Below, one piece after another: positions 35,241-46,442 of a stretch of DNA of 64,000 nucleotides. The DNA lies in assembly GCF_963259705.1 (NCBI RefSeq), contig NC_081841.1:120923827-120987826 (forward strand), given 5' to 3'. Numbering within the stretch: the stretch's first letter is position 1; each line of letters begins with the position of its first letter. The notes below the pieces were generated by a model, which had not been told where the DNA came from, ran no database searches, and saw nothing but the letters and a program-made list of their open reading frames with translations. This DNA is from Myotis daubentonii (lineage: Eukaryota > Chordata > Mammalia > Chiroptera > Vespertilionidae). The position numbers and the translations under genes are program-made.

Positions 35241-37020
35241 CTGAAATAAGACAAAAAGGAAAAAAAAAAAAGGAAAAACAGGAAAAAATGTCACAATATT
35301 AAATAAGCTCAATGCAATAATGTTAGGATAGTATGGAATTCTTTAATAGTTATATTTGTTATAATTATAATATTTATTACTACTAATGCCGCATAATCTC
35401 TATTATATCAGAGAATCTAAACATTGATTTTTCAGTTTTAGCAATTTCAAATTACTCACTAAATGTCAGATTTGAGGGAAAGAATTACTTTTTAAAAATT
35501 ACATTATTATACATTGATAAATGTATAATCATCAAGTGGTTACACAGATATTTTTTCCCACTTCTATTAACTTAATAGGTTGGTTCCCTTTTCCCCTTCA
35601 AATCCAAGGTTTCCCAATACTTCTTCCATCCTAAAACTGGTCTTCATTTAAAAAACAAAACATAGAAAAAGCGACACTCTATTGTAATTATTTGTTTGCA
35701 GGTCTTTTCTTCTGTCACCTGTATATACCAAATACATATTATAGTGGACTTTCAATAAATGCTTGTAAGTCAATAAATGAAAATGATACATATATATTAA
35801 TTACATCATAATATCTAAATTTCAAATTAATTAACTGCAAATATTTAATTACCAAAAATGAGAATATACAATAAGCACATGTAATATATATAATATATAA
35901 AAATTAAATTATACCTTTAAGGTAGGTAGCTAGAACCATGATAGTCCTTAAACATCAAACTTTTCTTAATGTAACCAGGATTTATATAGCCCTTCTGTAA
36001 ATTTTAAAACAACAATCCCTTTATGTGTCATTTCTAACATCTCTTATTTATTCAGCAAAAATTAACATGTAGATTATTATATCTGAAAGCAAATTAACAT
36101 TCAAATAATCCACTCTTTTTATTCTTGAGAAAGAAATATCTTCCCCATTTTCCAAGACTGCCTTCTATATCTTTGCCCCACTTTGCCAATAGTACAAAGT
36201 ACCCTATCCTCCCTATCAACACTTGGTATTACGTATTCTTAAAAGATATTTTTCACTGTGAAAAAATAGCACTTATACAGAAGATATAAATGTACAATTT
36301 AATGAATTATTATAAAATGAACACCTATTGTGAAGAAACTGAACACTGAGAGCAGCCTGGCAGGGAAACCCATTAACCAGTTGAGTGCAGGGAAAGAACT
36401 ATACAAAGTGGAGAGTGAGGTCCTGATTTAGGTCATTTGCAGATTTCTATTTCTGTTATATAAATATTCCCAACATGACTGATTTTAAGTTCAAGGTAGC
36501 AGTGGTTAAGTACCAGTTTATAAAATCCCTGAATATTTAAACATTGGCTGTGGCACCAGAACAACAGAATCCTCGCCCTACCTCTGATCACATCTCCCAT
36601 TCCATCCCAGTAGAGTATACCAGTATCTTAGTAAAATTATCTTAGTTTTATTTATAAATTTGCCATTATTTAATGAAGTTGGACAAGTTTTATATTACCT
36701 TAATACATGAATATTTTTATTAAGATGAGGGTAATAATAGTACTTATGTCATAGGGTATTTTATGAGAATTAAATAGAACAACATATGTAAAGACATTAG
36801 AATAGTGCCTGGTCCATATTAATTGTAAGTACTCAGTAAATGTTATATGTAATTATTTACTACTATCATACATTACACAATGTAAAGAGCAGGTTGCATA
36901 GAAATATATAGGTATGTATAAATTTTATGTATGTGAATAATATGAACTAATTTTACAAAATAAAATACAAATAAATTTGTCTTACAAATATAAAACTGAA
37001 TGACAAAACAAATGATAAAT
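35241..37020. other. NBEA: NBEA intron, unique-looking AT-rich sequence
   Basis: No exon, long open frame or recognisable young repeat. It is part of the 12.1 kb intron between exons B and C. Confidence 0.5.
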
Positions 37021-37561
37021 TGCTGGGGTCCAGCCCCAGCAGGTCCAGGGGTCCCCAAAGGTGTGGACGGAGTCGGCTAAGAAGGAATGACACGGAGACA
37101 GCATTCAGTTCATCAGCAGCCTAGCCAGGATCTCCAGCCAAGTTCTGTTCAGGATCCCCAGCGAAGTTCTGGTCTTTATTGTCTTGTTACATCTGTATTT
37201 ATACTAGTTGATTTTAATCCTGTCAATTTCTATTGCAAAGGTTAGGGCGTTTCTTATCTCCATTCTAGGGAGTAAAGATTATGTAGCTTAAGCATGATTG
37301 TTTGTAGTTAAAGTGATTAACTACCCGCCTGGCACTTAGTTAAGGAGTTTCATCCCCTCCCTAACTTCAGGGAAAAATCCCTACCTGGGGAAACAACCTT
37401 TCTCGGAGAGGTGACCTTGGTTAAAACACACAGCGCTAAGGGGAGCAAACATATTAAGAACAGTATGCTATATACTCCAGGTCCCTTGAAACATATGCTG
37501 TGCAGATGTTTCTTTCCTGCAGCGACTGTGTCAAGCAGCAAGGATGGACCGGCTTCCGGCA
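37021..37561 (-). mobile_element. ERV LTR, minus orientation, short subtype
   Basis: A 541 bp class II ERV LTR. Read on the minus strand it starts TGCCGGAAGCCGG (at 37561) and ends GGACCCCAGCA (at 37021). By eye it differs from the LTR at 37637-38177 at only a small number of sites and has the same length. The flanking hexamers are ATAAAT on the left and ACTCCT on the right. They do not match each other, but they match, in complement, those of the neighbouring provirus. Confidence 0.9.
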
Positions 37562-37636
37562 ACTCCTTTGCTATTTATGTCTGTATTCCTAAAGTATTGC
37601 TTAGCTTCTGTGTTTTACATGAATAGTATTATTTGT

Positions 37637-38177
37637 TGCCGGAAGCCAGTCCATCCTTGCTGCTTGACACAGTCGCTGTAGGAAAGAAACATCTGCACAG
37701 CATATGTTTCAAGGGACCTGGCGTATATAGCATACTGTTCTTAATATGTTTGCTCCCCTTAGCGCTGTGTGTTTTAACCAAGGTCACCTCTCCGAGAAAG
37801 GTTGTTTCCCCAGGTAGGGATTTTTCCCTGAAGTTAGGGAGGGGATGAAACTCCTTAACTAAGTGCCAGGCGGGTAGTTAATCACTTTAACTACAAACAA
37901 TCATGCTTAAGCTACATAATCTTTACTCCCTAGAATGGAGATAAGAAACGCCCTAACCTTTGCAATAGAAATTGACAGGATTAAAATCAACTAGTATAAA
38001 TACAGATGTAACAAGACAATAAAGACCAGAACTTCGCTGGGGATCCTGAACAGAACTTGGCTGGAGATCCTGGCTAGGCTGCTGATGAACTGAATGCTGT
38101 CTCCGTGTCATTCCTTCTTAGCCGACTCCGTCTGCACCTTTGGGGACCCCTGGACCTGCTGGGGTTGGACCCCTATA
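37637..38177 (+). mobile_element. ERV 5' LTR, short subtype
   Basis: A 541 bp LTR beginning TGCCGGAAGCCAG. It has TATAAATACAG near 37995 and AATAAA near 38019, and ends CCCCTATA (where related LTRs have CCCCAGCA). It is followed 2 bp later by the primer-binding site. The left hexamer is ATTTGT. Confidence 0.9.
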
Positions 38178-38179
38178 TC

Positions 38180-38197
38180 TGGCGCCCGAACAGGGAC
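38180..38197 (+). promoter_or_regulatory. Primer-binding site for tRNA-Lys
   Basis: TGGCGCCCGAACAGGGAC, an 18/18 match to the Lys3-type site, located 2 bp after the LTR end. The lysine primer and 6 bp duplications agree with a betaretrovirus-like (class II) origin. Confidence 0.93.
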
Positions 38198-38426
38198 CCC
38201 TAGGTAAGCGCCCCACACTTGGGACAGATCGGACTGCACCGTAGCAAGAAGGTGGATAGACTTCCCAGACTCCGTCCACACCTTTGGGAACCCCTGGAAC
38301 AGGATTCCCCTAGGTAAGCCCCCCCCCCCATTGAGAACCCCACACTCCGGACGGATAGGACTCCACCAGGGTACTGCAGACACCCCTAGAGAGGATAAGT
38401 AGGGTAAGAAGGTGGATAGTACAGAA

Positions 38427-38597
38427 CTTAGATTGAGAAGATGTGCCATACTGAGTCCAAAGAAAGAAGACTCTGTATTGATTCTTAGATTGAGAAGATG
38501 TGCCATAATGAGTCCAAAGAAAGAAGACTCTGTATTGATCTTTAGATTAAGAAGATGTGCCATACTGAGTCAAAAGAAATAAGACTCTGTATTGATC
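38427..38597 (+). repeat. Three tandem 57 bp copies of the gag start
   Basis: ATG codons in identical context (ATGTGCCATA) occur at 38441, 38498 and 38555. The period is 57 bp (19 codons). The first two copies run into a TAG inside the unit; only the third continues into the matrix-like frame. Confidence 0.88.
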
Positions 38598-38827
38598 TTT
38601 TAACACATATGCTTGCTAGCAGAGGAATTAAGGTTACTCCCAGTCAGACAGAAGGTTTTAGACAAGAAGTCTGTCCATGCTTTTCTGAGGAAGGAAAGAT
38701 AAATGTAAAGGCATGGGAGGAGGTAGGCCCAAGGAGCCTTATCCTTAACCCCACTGCAGCCTTTCCACCTCGGGAAAGTGCAGGATTGGCAAGCTCTCCC
38801 CGGGGTGATAGATCAGGACTCAGGTAA
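38555..38827 (+). pseudogene. Betaretrovirus-like gag fragment (matrix N-terminus)
   Basis: A 90-codon frame from the third repeated ATG. Residues 13-55 have the pattern of a betaretroviral matrix domain N-terminus (LLTHMLASRGIKV and CFSEEGKINVKAWEEVG). The first residues do not carry the usual myristoylation glycine: the second codon is cysteine. After about residue 65 the similarity fades, and the frame stops at 38827. Capsid, nucleocapsid and all later genes are deleted. It is a relic, and I assign no present function. Confidence 0.7.
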
Positions 38828-38910
38828 TAGTGGAAAGCACCAATCCTACTCTTAAAATGGATACAAGAGAGCATTTGGGGTTTTTCTTTTTAATGACTGC
38901 TTTTAAAAAA

Positions 38911-38926
38911 TAAAAAAGGGGGAATT
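38911..38926 (+). promoter_or_regulatory. Polypurine tract
   Basis: AAAAAAGGGGGAATT-type purine run immediately before the TG of the 3' LTR, the expected plus-strand primer position. Confidence 0.85.
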
Positions 38927-39739
38927 TGCCTGGAGCCGGTCCATCCTTGCTGTTTCAAGGGACCTGGCATATATGGCATACTGTTCTTGATATGTTTGCT
39001 CACCTTCTTGGCACTATGTGTTTTAACCAAGGTCACCTCTTTGAGAAAGGTTGTTTCCCCAGGTAGGGATTTTCCTCTGAAGTTAGGGAGGGAATAAAAC
39101 CGCTTAACAAAGTGCCAGGCGGGTAATTAATCACTTTAACTACGAACAATCATGCTTAAGCTACATAATCTTTACTCCCTGGAATGGAGATAAGAAACGC
39201 CCTAACCTTTGGAATAGATTGATAGGATTGGAATCAACTGCTATAAATACAGATGTAACAAGACAACAGGACACAGAACCTAGACACAGAACCTACACAG
39301 AACCTGGAGACAGAAGAACTTCGCTGGAGAGAACATGGCAAAAGATCCTGGACAGAAACTGGCCAGAACCTAGAGACAGAACCTAGCGCGAGAACATGGC
39401 AAAAGATCCTGGGCAGAACCTGGCTACAGAACTTGGCTGGAGAAACTAGACAGAACCTGGTTGGAGAACCTGGCGACCGAACCTGGCTGGAGAACCTAGT
39501 GAGGGAACATGGCTACAGAACCTGGCTGGAGAACCTAGCAAGAGAACATGGACACAGAACCTGGCTGGAGATCCTAACCAGAACTTGGCTGGAGATCCAG
39601 ACCAGAACTTGGCTGGAGACCCTGACAAGCGAACCCGGCTATGATGATCACCTGAACGCTGCCTCTGTGTCATTCCTTCTTCACTGACTCCGTCTACACC
39701 TTTGGGGACCCCTGGACCTGCTGGGGTTGGACCCCAGCA
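38927..39739 (+). mobile_element. ERV LTR, long subtype, at the 3' position
   Basis: An 813 bp LTR starting TGCCTGGAGCCGG and ending GGACCCCAGCA, with right hexamer AGGAGT. It lacks the segment of about 45 bp with GACACAGTCGCTG present in the two 541 bp LTRs. It carries the expanded AGAACCTGGCTGGAG-like array (about 39275-39640), as does the solo LTR at 10056-10918. The two ends of this provirus therefore carry different LTR subtypes. Confidence 0.9.
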
Positions 39740-39745
39740 AGGAGT

Positions 39746-40262
39746 CAAGCATAGTAAAAACTAAAAAGTACTCAAGTAAAGTAAAAGCACAATGAACATA
39801 AAATTAAAGATGGGGTAATCTCTGGGCTGGAAAGGGGAGAAAGGTGTGTGCACCTTCAAACAAGCTTAGGATAATGTTCTATTTCTTAATCTTTGTGTTA
39901 CTTATATAAGGTTCACTTTTTATTTACATATATAATACCACTTTGTGTTTATAATATATTAAAAACACCTATAACTTGAAACACTTATGTATATACATGA
40001 GCAGGAAAAAATATGGCAAAAGCATATGTAAGGTTGATAATCTTGGCTCCTTGGGAGAATATTATTTTTTATTCATAAAACTTTCTATTATTCCATTTGC
40101 TACCAAGTTCATGTATTTCTATGATATTTATAATATAAATGTTTTTACAGTGAACCATATAAAATAACAATTTAAGAAACAAAAGTGCTAATCAGAATCA
40201 AAGCAAAAAAGATTATACTTCACAAAAAGTTTAATAAAAAAGCTAATGAAGGAAAAAGTATC
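39746..40262. other. NBEA: NBEA intron, no element recognised
   Basis: AT-rich, with no exon signals. Confidence 0.45.
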
Positions 40263-40276
40263 TTTACTGTGTCCTT

Positions 40277-41270
40277 TTTATTAATTAAATCTTTATTGTT
40301 CAGATTATTACAGTTGTTCCTCTTTTTCCCCCCCATAACTCCCCTCCTCCCAGTTCCTGCCCCACCCTCCGCCCTCACTCCCCACCCACTGTCCTCATCC
40401 ATAGGTGCACGATTTTTATCCAGTCTCTTCCCGCATCTCCCACACCCCTTTGCCCCCCCAAGAATAGTCAGTCCATTCCCTTTCTATGTCCCTGATTCTA
40501 TTATGATCACCAGATTATTTATTCACTTGATTCTTAGATTCACTTGTTGATAGATGCATGTTTGTTGTTCATAATTTGTATCTTTACCTTTTTGTTCTTC
40601 TTCCTCTTTTTAAAGGATACCTTTCAGCATTTCATATAATACTGGTTTGGTGGTGATGAACTCCTTTAGCTTTTCCTTATCTGTGAAGCTCTTTATCTGA
40701 CCTTCACTTCTGAATGATAGCTTTGCTGGAGAAAGTAATCTTGGTTGTAGGTTCTTGGTATTCATCACTTTGAATATTTCTTGCCATTCCCTTCTGGCCT
40801 GCAAAGTTTCTGTTGAGAAATCAGCTGACAGTCATATGGGTATTCCCTTGTAGGTAACTGAGTTTCTTTCTCTTGCTGCTTTTAAGATTCTCTCTTTGTC
40901 TTTTGCTCTTGGCATTTTAATTATGATGTGTCTTGGTGTGGTCCTCTTTGGATTCCTTTTGTTTGAGGTTCTCTGCGCTTCCTGGACCTGTAAGTCTATT
41001 TCTTTCACCAGGTGGGTGAAGTTTTCTGTCATTATTTCTTCAAATAGGTTTTCAATATCTTGCTCTCCGCACCTTAGTATTTCACTTCAGCTCTGCGCCT
41101 CCTCTGAGTCTGGGTATGATATTCTCTTTCCTCCTAGTTGTAGAATTTCCACTCAGCCAGCCTTCCTGTGGTTCTGGGTGATGTCCGTTCCGTCTTTTAG
41201 TTGTTTTTTGTAGTGGTTGTTCGAGGCAGCAATCTCCGGCGTTAACCTATACCGCCATCTTGGTTTCTCT
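40277..41270 (-). mobile_element. Internally deleted HAL1
   Basis: Minus-strand HAL1. The 3' UTR and ORF1 C-terminal/RRM part (40277-41065) join directly to the extreme 5' UTR (41066-41270). About 1.1 kb present in the copy at 4238-6354 (roughly 5050-6145 there) is missing. ORF1 pieces are readable at 40610-40804 and 40832-41032. The target duplication TTTACTGTGTCCTT (40263-40276 and 41401-41414) lies beyond an extra 130 bp at the 5' side. Confidence 0.82.
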
Positions 41271-41400
41271 AGCATGACTTCTTAAAAGGAACATATTAGA
41301 TTTCAGGTTGTTCTAATTAATGATATGGGACTTTCGGACTGGAACACGTGGTGTTCCCCTGGGCAGGATGGCTTCCCTGGGCTCTTTGTCGGAGTCGAAG
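41271..41400 (-). other. Extra sequence at the 5' end of the HAL1 insertion
   Basis: 130 bp between the HAL1 5' end (41270) and the right copy of the target duplication (41401). It is not part of the full-length HAL1 at 4238-6354 and resembles no other repeat in the window. It probably entered with the HAL1, by template switching or as 5' flank. One minus-strand frame is open for 28 codons to a TAG, which is not significant by itself. Confidence 0.7.
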
Positions 41401-41550
41401 TTTACTGTGTCCTTAAAGCATTTTAGTTTAAAAGAGTATTGATAAAATAAAACTATAAGTTTCAAGTCAGAATTTCACATAAAACTAAGTAACAAAATTT
41501 CAGATGGATTAGAAAAGATGTTCATTTTATATTTACACATATAATACCAG

Positions 41551-41790
41551 CATGGCTCAGTGGTTAGAATATTGGCTTGTGCACCTGAGGGTCACGGGTC
41601 TGATTCCCAGTCAAGGACACGTACCTGGGTTGCAGGTTCTATCCATGGCCCCAGTTGGGGTGGTTCAGGAAGCAACCAATCGATGTGTCTCTCTCAAATT
41701 GAGGTTTCTCTCTCCCTCTCTCCCACTCACTTCCCTTCCACTCTCTCTAAAAATTAGTGGAAAAAATCCTCAGGTGAGGATTAACAGCAA
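41551..41790 (+). mobile_element. Ves SINE, older
   Basis: Plus-strand SINE with a diverged head (ATGGCTCAGTGGTTAGAA) and pyrimidine-rich 3' part. Confidence 0.8.
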
Positions 41791-41868
41791 CAATTATTTA
41801 AAACAATTAATTAACAAAACTACAGTTTGAAAAAATAAATTAAAGCATAAAGAAAAAGACATGTTCAC

Positions 41869-42056
41869 CCTGACTTGTGTGGCTCAGTTGGTTGAGCGTC
41901 ATCACATGCACCAAAAGGTTGCTGGTTCGATTCCCAGTCAGGGCATATGTCCAGGGTGCAGGAGGCAGCCGTAATGTTTTTCCCCTCACATCGATGTTTC
42001 TCCCTCTCTCTCCCTTCCTCTCTCTCTAAAAATCAATAAAAATATATATTTTTTTA
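41869..42056 (+). mobile_element. Ves SINE, older
   Basis: Plus-strand SINE with head GTGGCTCAGTTGGTTGAG and box B GGTTCGATTCC, ending in an A-rich tail. Short L1-like 3' ends (TATGTAATAC...AATAAAG) follow at about 42100-42190. Confidence 0.85.
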
Positions 42057-42190
42057 AACAAAAAAATGGGGGGGTGCGGTGGCAATGGTGGGATAAGGAC
42101 ACATATGTAATACCTTAATCAATAAAGAAAAAAAAGAAAAAAAATCTCTTCCCAAAAGGAGGACCTATGTAATACTTTCATTAATAAAGA

Positions 42191-42194
<4 letters not shown>

Positions 42195-42241
<47 letters not shown>
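42195..42241. repeat. (CA)n microsatellite
   Basis: About 23 CA units ending at the Helitron insertion site. Confidence 0.95.
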
Positions 42242-42245
<4 letters not shown>

Positions 42246-42764
42246 AGGCCTGGTACACAAATTCGTGTATGGGTGGGGTCCCTCGGGGTGGCCTGTGGAG
42301 ATCGGGCCCCAGCTTGCACCTCCAGCCTCACAGCCCTAGCTTGCGCACCCCAGACTTGCAGCTCCGCCTGGCATCCCGCCTTGGCCTGGTGCCGCCCCCT
42401 CACCTGCTCCACCATCCCACCTGCAGGGCAATCTATCAGGCTGGGGCGCCACCAGGCTCCCTCAGTGCCTGGGAGCCGGGTGGCAGCCCCATCCCCCACC
42501 ACCGCTGCTAGTCGCTGTCTGCAGAGCGATCAGTGGGGCAATTGGGACCCCGCTTGCACCGGCCTTTGCCTGGTGCCGCCCACTCACCTGGTCCACCATC
42601 CTGCCACGGTTCCACTCTCATAGGGGCCCATTAGGGCCGGCAACACCTCCACTGCCGCCTGCTGCCAGTGCCACGCTGCCCCCAGCGAGCAGTCGAACTC
42701 CAGGTCTCCCAGTAGAACAACCGCCCAAGGGGACAATTTGCATATTAGGCTTTTATTATATAGG

Positions 42765-42765
<1 letters not shown>
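42242..42765 (-). mobile_element. Nonautonomous Helitron in a microsatellite
   Basis: CTAG at 42242-42245 preceded by A of the (CA)n tract; 5' end complementary to TCCTATATAATAAAAGCC ending 42765 and followed by T. The interior is GC-rich with no Rep/helicase. Confidence 0.9.
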
Positions 42766-42820
<55 letters not shown>

Positions 42821-42838
42821 GTGTGTGTGTGTGTGTGT
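42766..42838. repeat. (TATATG)n/(TG)n microsatellite
   Basis: A hexamer array followed by a short (TG)n run. It is probably one original alternating-purine-pyrimidine tract split by the Helitron. Confidence 0.9.
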
Positions 42839-43151
42839 ATTTGGTTTCTCTTTTCTGTGGCCAGTGCCAGCAGGGCCTAAGAGTTCAGAAGGTAGCAGAG
42901 GCTAAGGAAACACAAGAGGCTGGCATGGACCAGGAGGCAACACCTTCAGGGCAAGGCAGGAAACAACAGAGGTCAGTGGTATACAGTGGCAAAGAAACAA
43001 TGGAGGTCAAGGAGGCAATAAGGATCATCCAGAGTTAAAGCTGTGGAAGGAGTGTCAGAGTCAAGTGGCATGTCAATGCTGAGAAGGTGATGGTGTAGGT
43101 GTCAGAACACTGGTTTCATAATGTAGAATATGCAAATATCCTACATAATAA

Positions 43152-43687
43152 TCCTATATAATAAAAGGGTAATATGCAAACTGACCCAAACAGTGGAACG
43201 ACTGGGAACGACCAGTTGCTATAACGCACACTGACCACCAAGGGGCAGACGCTCAACACAGGAGCTACCCCCTGGTGGTCAGTGCGCTCCCACAGGGGGA
43301 GCTCCGCTCAGCCACAAGCTGGGATGATGGCTTCGAGCGCAGCAGTGGTGGCAGGAGCCTCTCCAACCTCCGTGACAGTGCTAAGGATGTCCGACTGTGC
43401 CTTAAGCCCGCTCCCCCCTGCCAGAGGGATGTCTAACTGCCAGCTTAGGCCCAATCCTCCAGGGAATGGGCCTAAAATGGCAGGTGGACATCCCCCAAGG
43501 GCTCCCAGGCTACCAGAGGGATGCCTGACTGCCAGTTTAGGCCCGATCCCCCATGGAGGGGGCCTAAGCAGGCAGGTGGACATCCCCTGAGGGTTCCTGG
43601 ACTACAAGAGAGCACAGACTGGGCTGAGGGACCCCCTCCCCGCCCCCCGCCAACTGCACAAATTATTTTCATGCATCAGGCCTCTAA
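43152..43687 (+). mobile_element. Nonautonomous Helitron
   Basis: 5' end TCCTATATAATAAAAGGG at 43152 preceded by A; 3' end GGCCTCTAA at 43679-43687 followed by T. The terminal CTAA instead of CTAG still fits the Helitron CTRR rule. The interior resembles the Y part of the composite at 12737-13207. Confidence 0.88.
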
Positions 43688-44700
43688 TACAAATATATTA
43701 AAGATACTGGGAGTAAGATTTCTCACTATTAAAGGAAGAAAGCTAAAATATAATACATTTGAGGTTATATTGAACCACATAGTTTTGGGCTAGAATTGAA
43801 GGTATGAACTCAGTTTTTAATATAGTTAGATCAGTTTGGATGAATACATGTATTTATATTTCTGCATCCTTTTCACTAAAAATGCCCAGAAGCCAATGAC
43901 ACCAAAGAAGAATAAATACAACAAGCACATTTAACACTGAAATTCTGGTTTCTAAAAACTATATTTACCAAAACAATCTAGGGCTCCTTGAAGAAATGGG
44001 TGAATCCAGGACTGGGATGAGAAAAGTATAAGATGATCAAAGGTCATCTTATACCAGAAGGCAAGGAAGTACCAAAAAAAATATGGACATCAGTCATAAA
44101 AACCCAAGAACTCATGTGAAGGGTCTCCTACTGGCAAAATCTGAGACAACTTGAAAATAAAAATAAATGACCATGCAACTGAGGGGATAGGATAGTCTTT
44201 GGGTTACATCAAGGCAAATTTTTTAAAGTTTCATGAACCAACCCATACCCATTCATATACATACTATAAATAGTGTTTTGGGTTTGGGTTTTTTTGGGAG
44301 GCCTGTTTTGTAAAACAGTAGCAAACTAAACTATCAGCAATAGAAGCATTAAGGTTCCCTAAACCTAATATAATTACTGTCTGGCCCTTCCCTGAGAAAG
44401 CCTACCAACTATTGATACAACATACTAAATAAAATAGGAAACCTTGAAAAATGTATACTAATATTAAAAATGAGCAAATAAATAGAGTAGAAAAATGAGT
44501 TATTTCTACAGTAGAATTCAAAGAAATAAATGTTAAAAAATATTGCTACTTGGCAGCATTCATAGCAAAAATCAATTCTGATAAGAGTTATGGATGAATC
44601 AGTGAGTTTGTTTAAAAAGCAGGATATTTACATATCTCAATGTATTTTCCCATGAAATACTTATTATAAAAGAGAAAGAAGTAATTTTATAATTAAGAAA
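43688..44700. other. NBEA: NBEA intron with unidentified old sequence
   Basis: No exon signals. 43880-44200 has the character of an ancient repeat that I cannot name. Confidence 0.4.
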
Positions 44701-45047
44701 CTAATAAAACAGAAACAGACTCATAAATACAGATAACAGACTGACAGCTGTCAGAGGGAAGTGGGATGGAGGGATGGTTGAAATAGTGAAGGGATTAAGC
44801 AACAACAACAACAACAAAACTCAAAAAACAGTACGATTTTTCCCCCAGTGATTACCAGAGGGAAAAGGGGACGGAAGGCTAGAAGAGGGTAAAGGGAGGA
44901 TTAAGGGTGATGGAAGGATACTTGAATTAGGGTGGTGAACATACATTACAATATACAGATGTATTATAGAATTGTACACCTGAAACCTATATAATTTTAT
45001 TAACCAATGTCAGCCCAATATGTTCAATAAAAGTTTTTAAAAAGAGA
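44700..45047 (+). mobile_element. L1 3' UTR fragment, plus strand
   Basis: Older L1 3' end (AGGGTGGTGAACATACATTA near 44930) ending in AATAAAAG and an A-rich tail. Confidence 0.65.
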
Positions 45048-46427
45048 ACCCTGGTAGAAACCACCATAATCAAATGATCAAAATTAATACCAGTAGCAAT
45101 AAGACAACTCAACATCATGTGCCCCTTGATATGATACAATGAGAAAGAACTAATACGATTTCTATGTAATTATTTCCAAAACTGAAATCCTAAATCTTCA
45201 TGAGAAGATACCAAAGAGATGCAAATTAAGGGACATTCTAAAACTTAATTTGATTGTATTAGTCAAAAATATCAAGGAAATACTATACAAACTATTCCAT
45301 ATCAAAGAATATTAAAACACCAAGGCAACTAAGAGCAATAAAATAACCTCCATTGGGAATCAGAAGGGGGAAATGATTCATTTTTTCCCCTAGAAAGGAT
45401 ATTATTGGGATAACTGAATTAATTTCAATTGGATCTCTGGATTAGATTACAGTATTTTTTTAATGTCAATTACCTGATTTTTATGGTTGTCTTTGGTTAT
45501 ATAAGTGAAGCCTTTATGTTTTAGGAAATAAACAATAGAATATTTAGGGGTAACAGGGCATGATACATACAATTTATTCTCAAATGATTAAAAAATATGC
45601 ATATGTATGTGTTTACATTTACATAAAAGTATAGAATGATAAAGTCTATGTGGTAAAATGTAAGATATTAGGAAATATGGTTTCCTGTCCAATTATTACA
45701 AATATACCATAAATTTGAAATTATTTATTTGAAGCAGAAATAAATGTGTGAAAATATGATTTTCCTAATTAAAGAAAACTCTATCAGAGGTAGTGTTTAA
45801 GAACAAGAGCTCTAAGTCAGATAAACATGATTCAAATTTTAGTTCTCTAACTTTTCCCCCCAATCTACAAAATGTGAGTGATATTAATAAAATAGTTATA
45901 TTTAGATACAGTATTACGTGCATGTGTAAATATGTATATAGAATATATTACATATAAACTATTTAAAAATTAACATGTAAAAAGCTTAGCACAGAATCCA
46001 ACTCGTTGTGAACATTCGCTAGATTTTAGGCATTATTGAGTTGTAAAAAAATAGAAAAAGACATAAAGATAAAATAATATATCTGAGTGCAAATATCACA
46101 ATTTTTAGAGTCCCATCAATAAAAGACATAAAAGCAAGCTGATAAATGAATATTAAAATAGTGAAATGCTATTTTGCCCTATCAAAATTTTTTTATGAAA
46201 CGATGAATTTGCAATGCTATTATGAATATGCTGAGAAAAGCACTCTAACATACTACTGGTGAAATTATAAACTGGTATAATATTTCTGAAAAAAACTAAC
46301 AATATTTATTATGAGACCCTTTCTCAGAAATTCTAAACAAATCAAAGGTAGAGGTAAGTAATAATGTACAATGAAATCAATCACTGAATTATCTGTAGAT
46401 TTGATTACTTATGGAATCAAAACTTTA
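45048..46427. other. NBEA: NBEA intron, AT-rich
   Basis: No exon or clear repeat recognised; parts near 46140-46330 may be decayed L1. Confidence 0.4.
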
Positions 46428-46442
46428 GAAATTGCCGAAACC

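Larger units (their letters stand above)
38178..38926 (+). mobile_element. Deleted ERV interior (leader, gag start, polypurine tract)
   Basis: This carries a primer-binding site, a leader, three tandem copies of the gag start region, a matrix-like fragment and then directly the end of the element with the polypurine tract. Most of gag and all of pro, pol and env are absent, so the element is defective. Confidence 0.85.

Noticed and set aside
37562..37636. The 75 bp between inverted LTRs as ERV internal sequence
   Set aside because: Its complement reads smoothly from the left flank (37020) to the right flank (39746) as ordinary AT-rich intron sequence, as expected for inverted host DNA.
38555..38827. 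Intact or domesticated retroviral gene
   Set aside because: Only a matrix-like fragment remains, the usual second-position glycine is absent and the rest of gag, pol and env are deleted.
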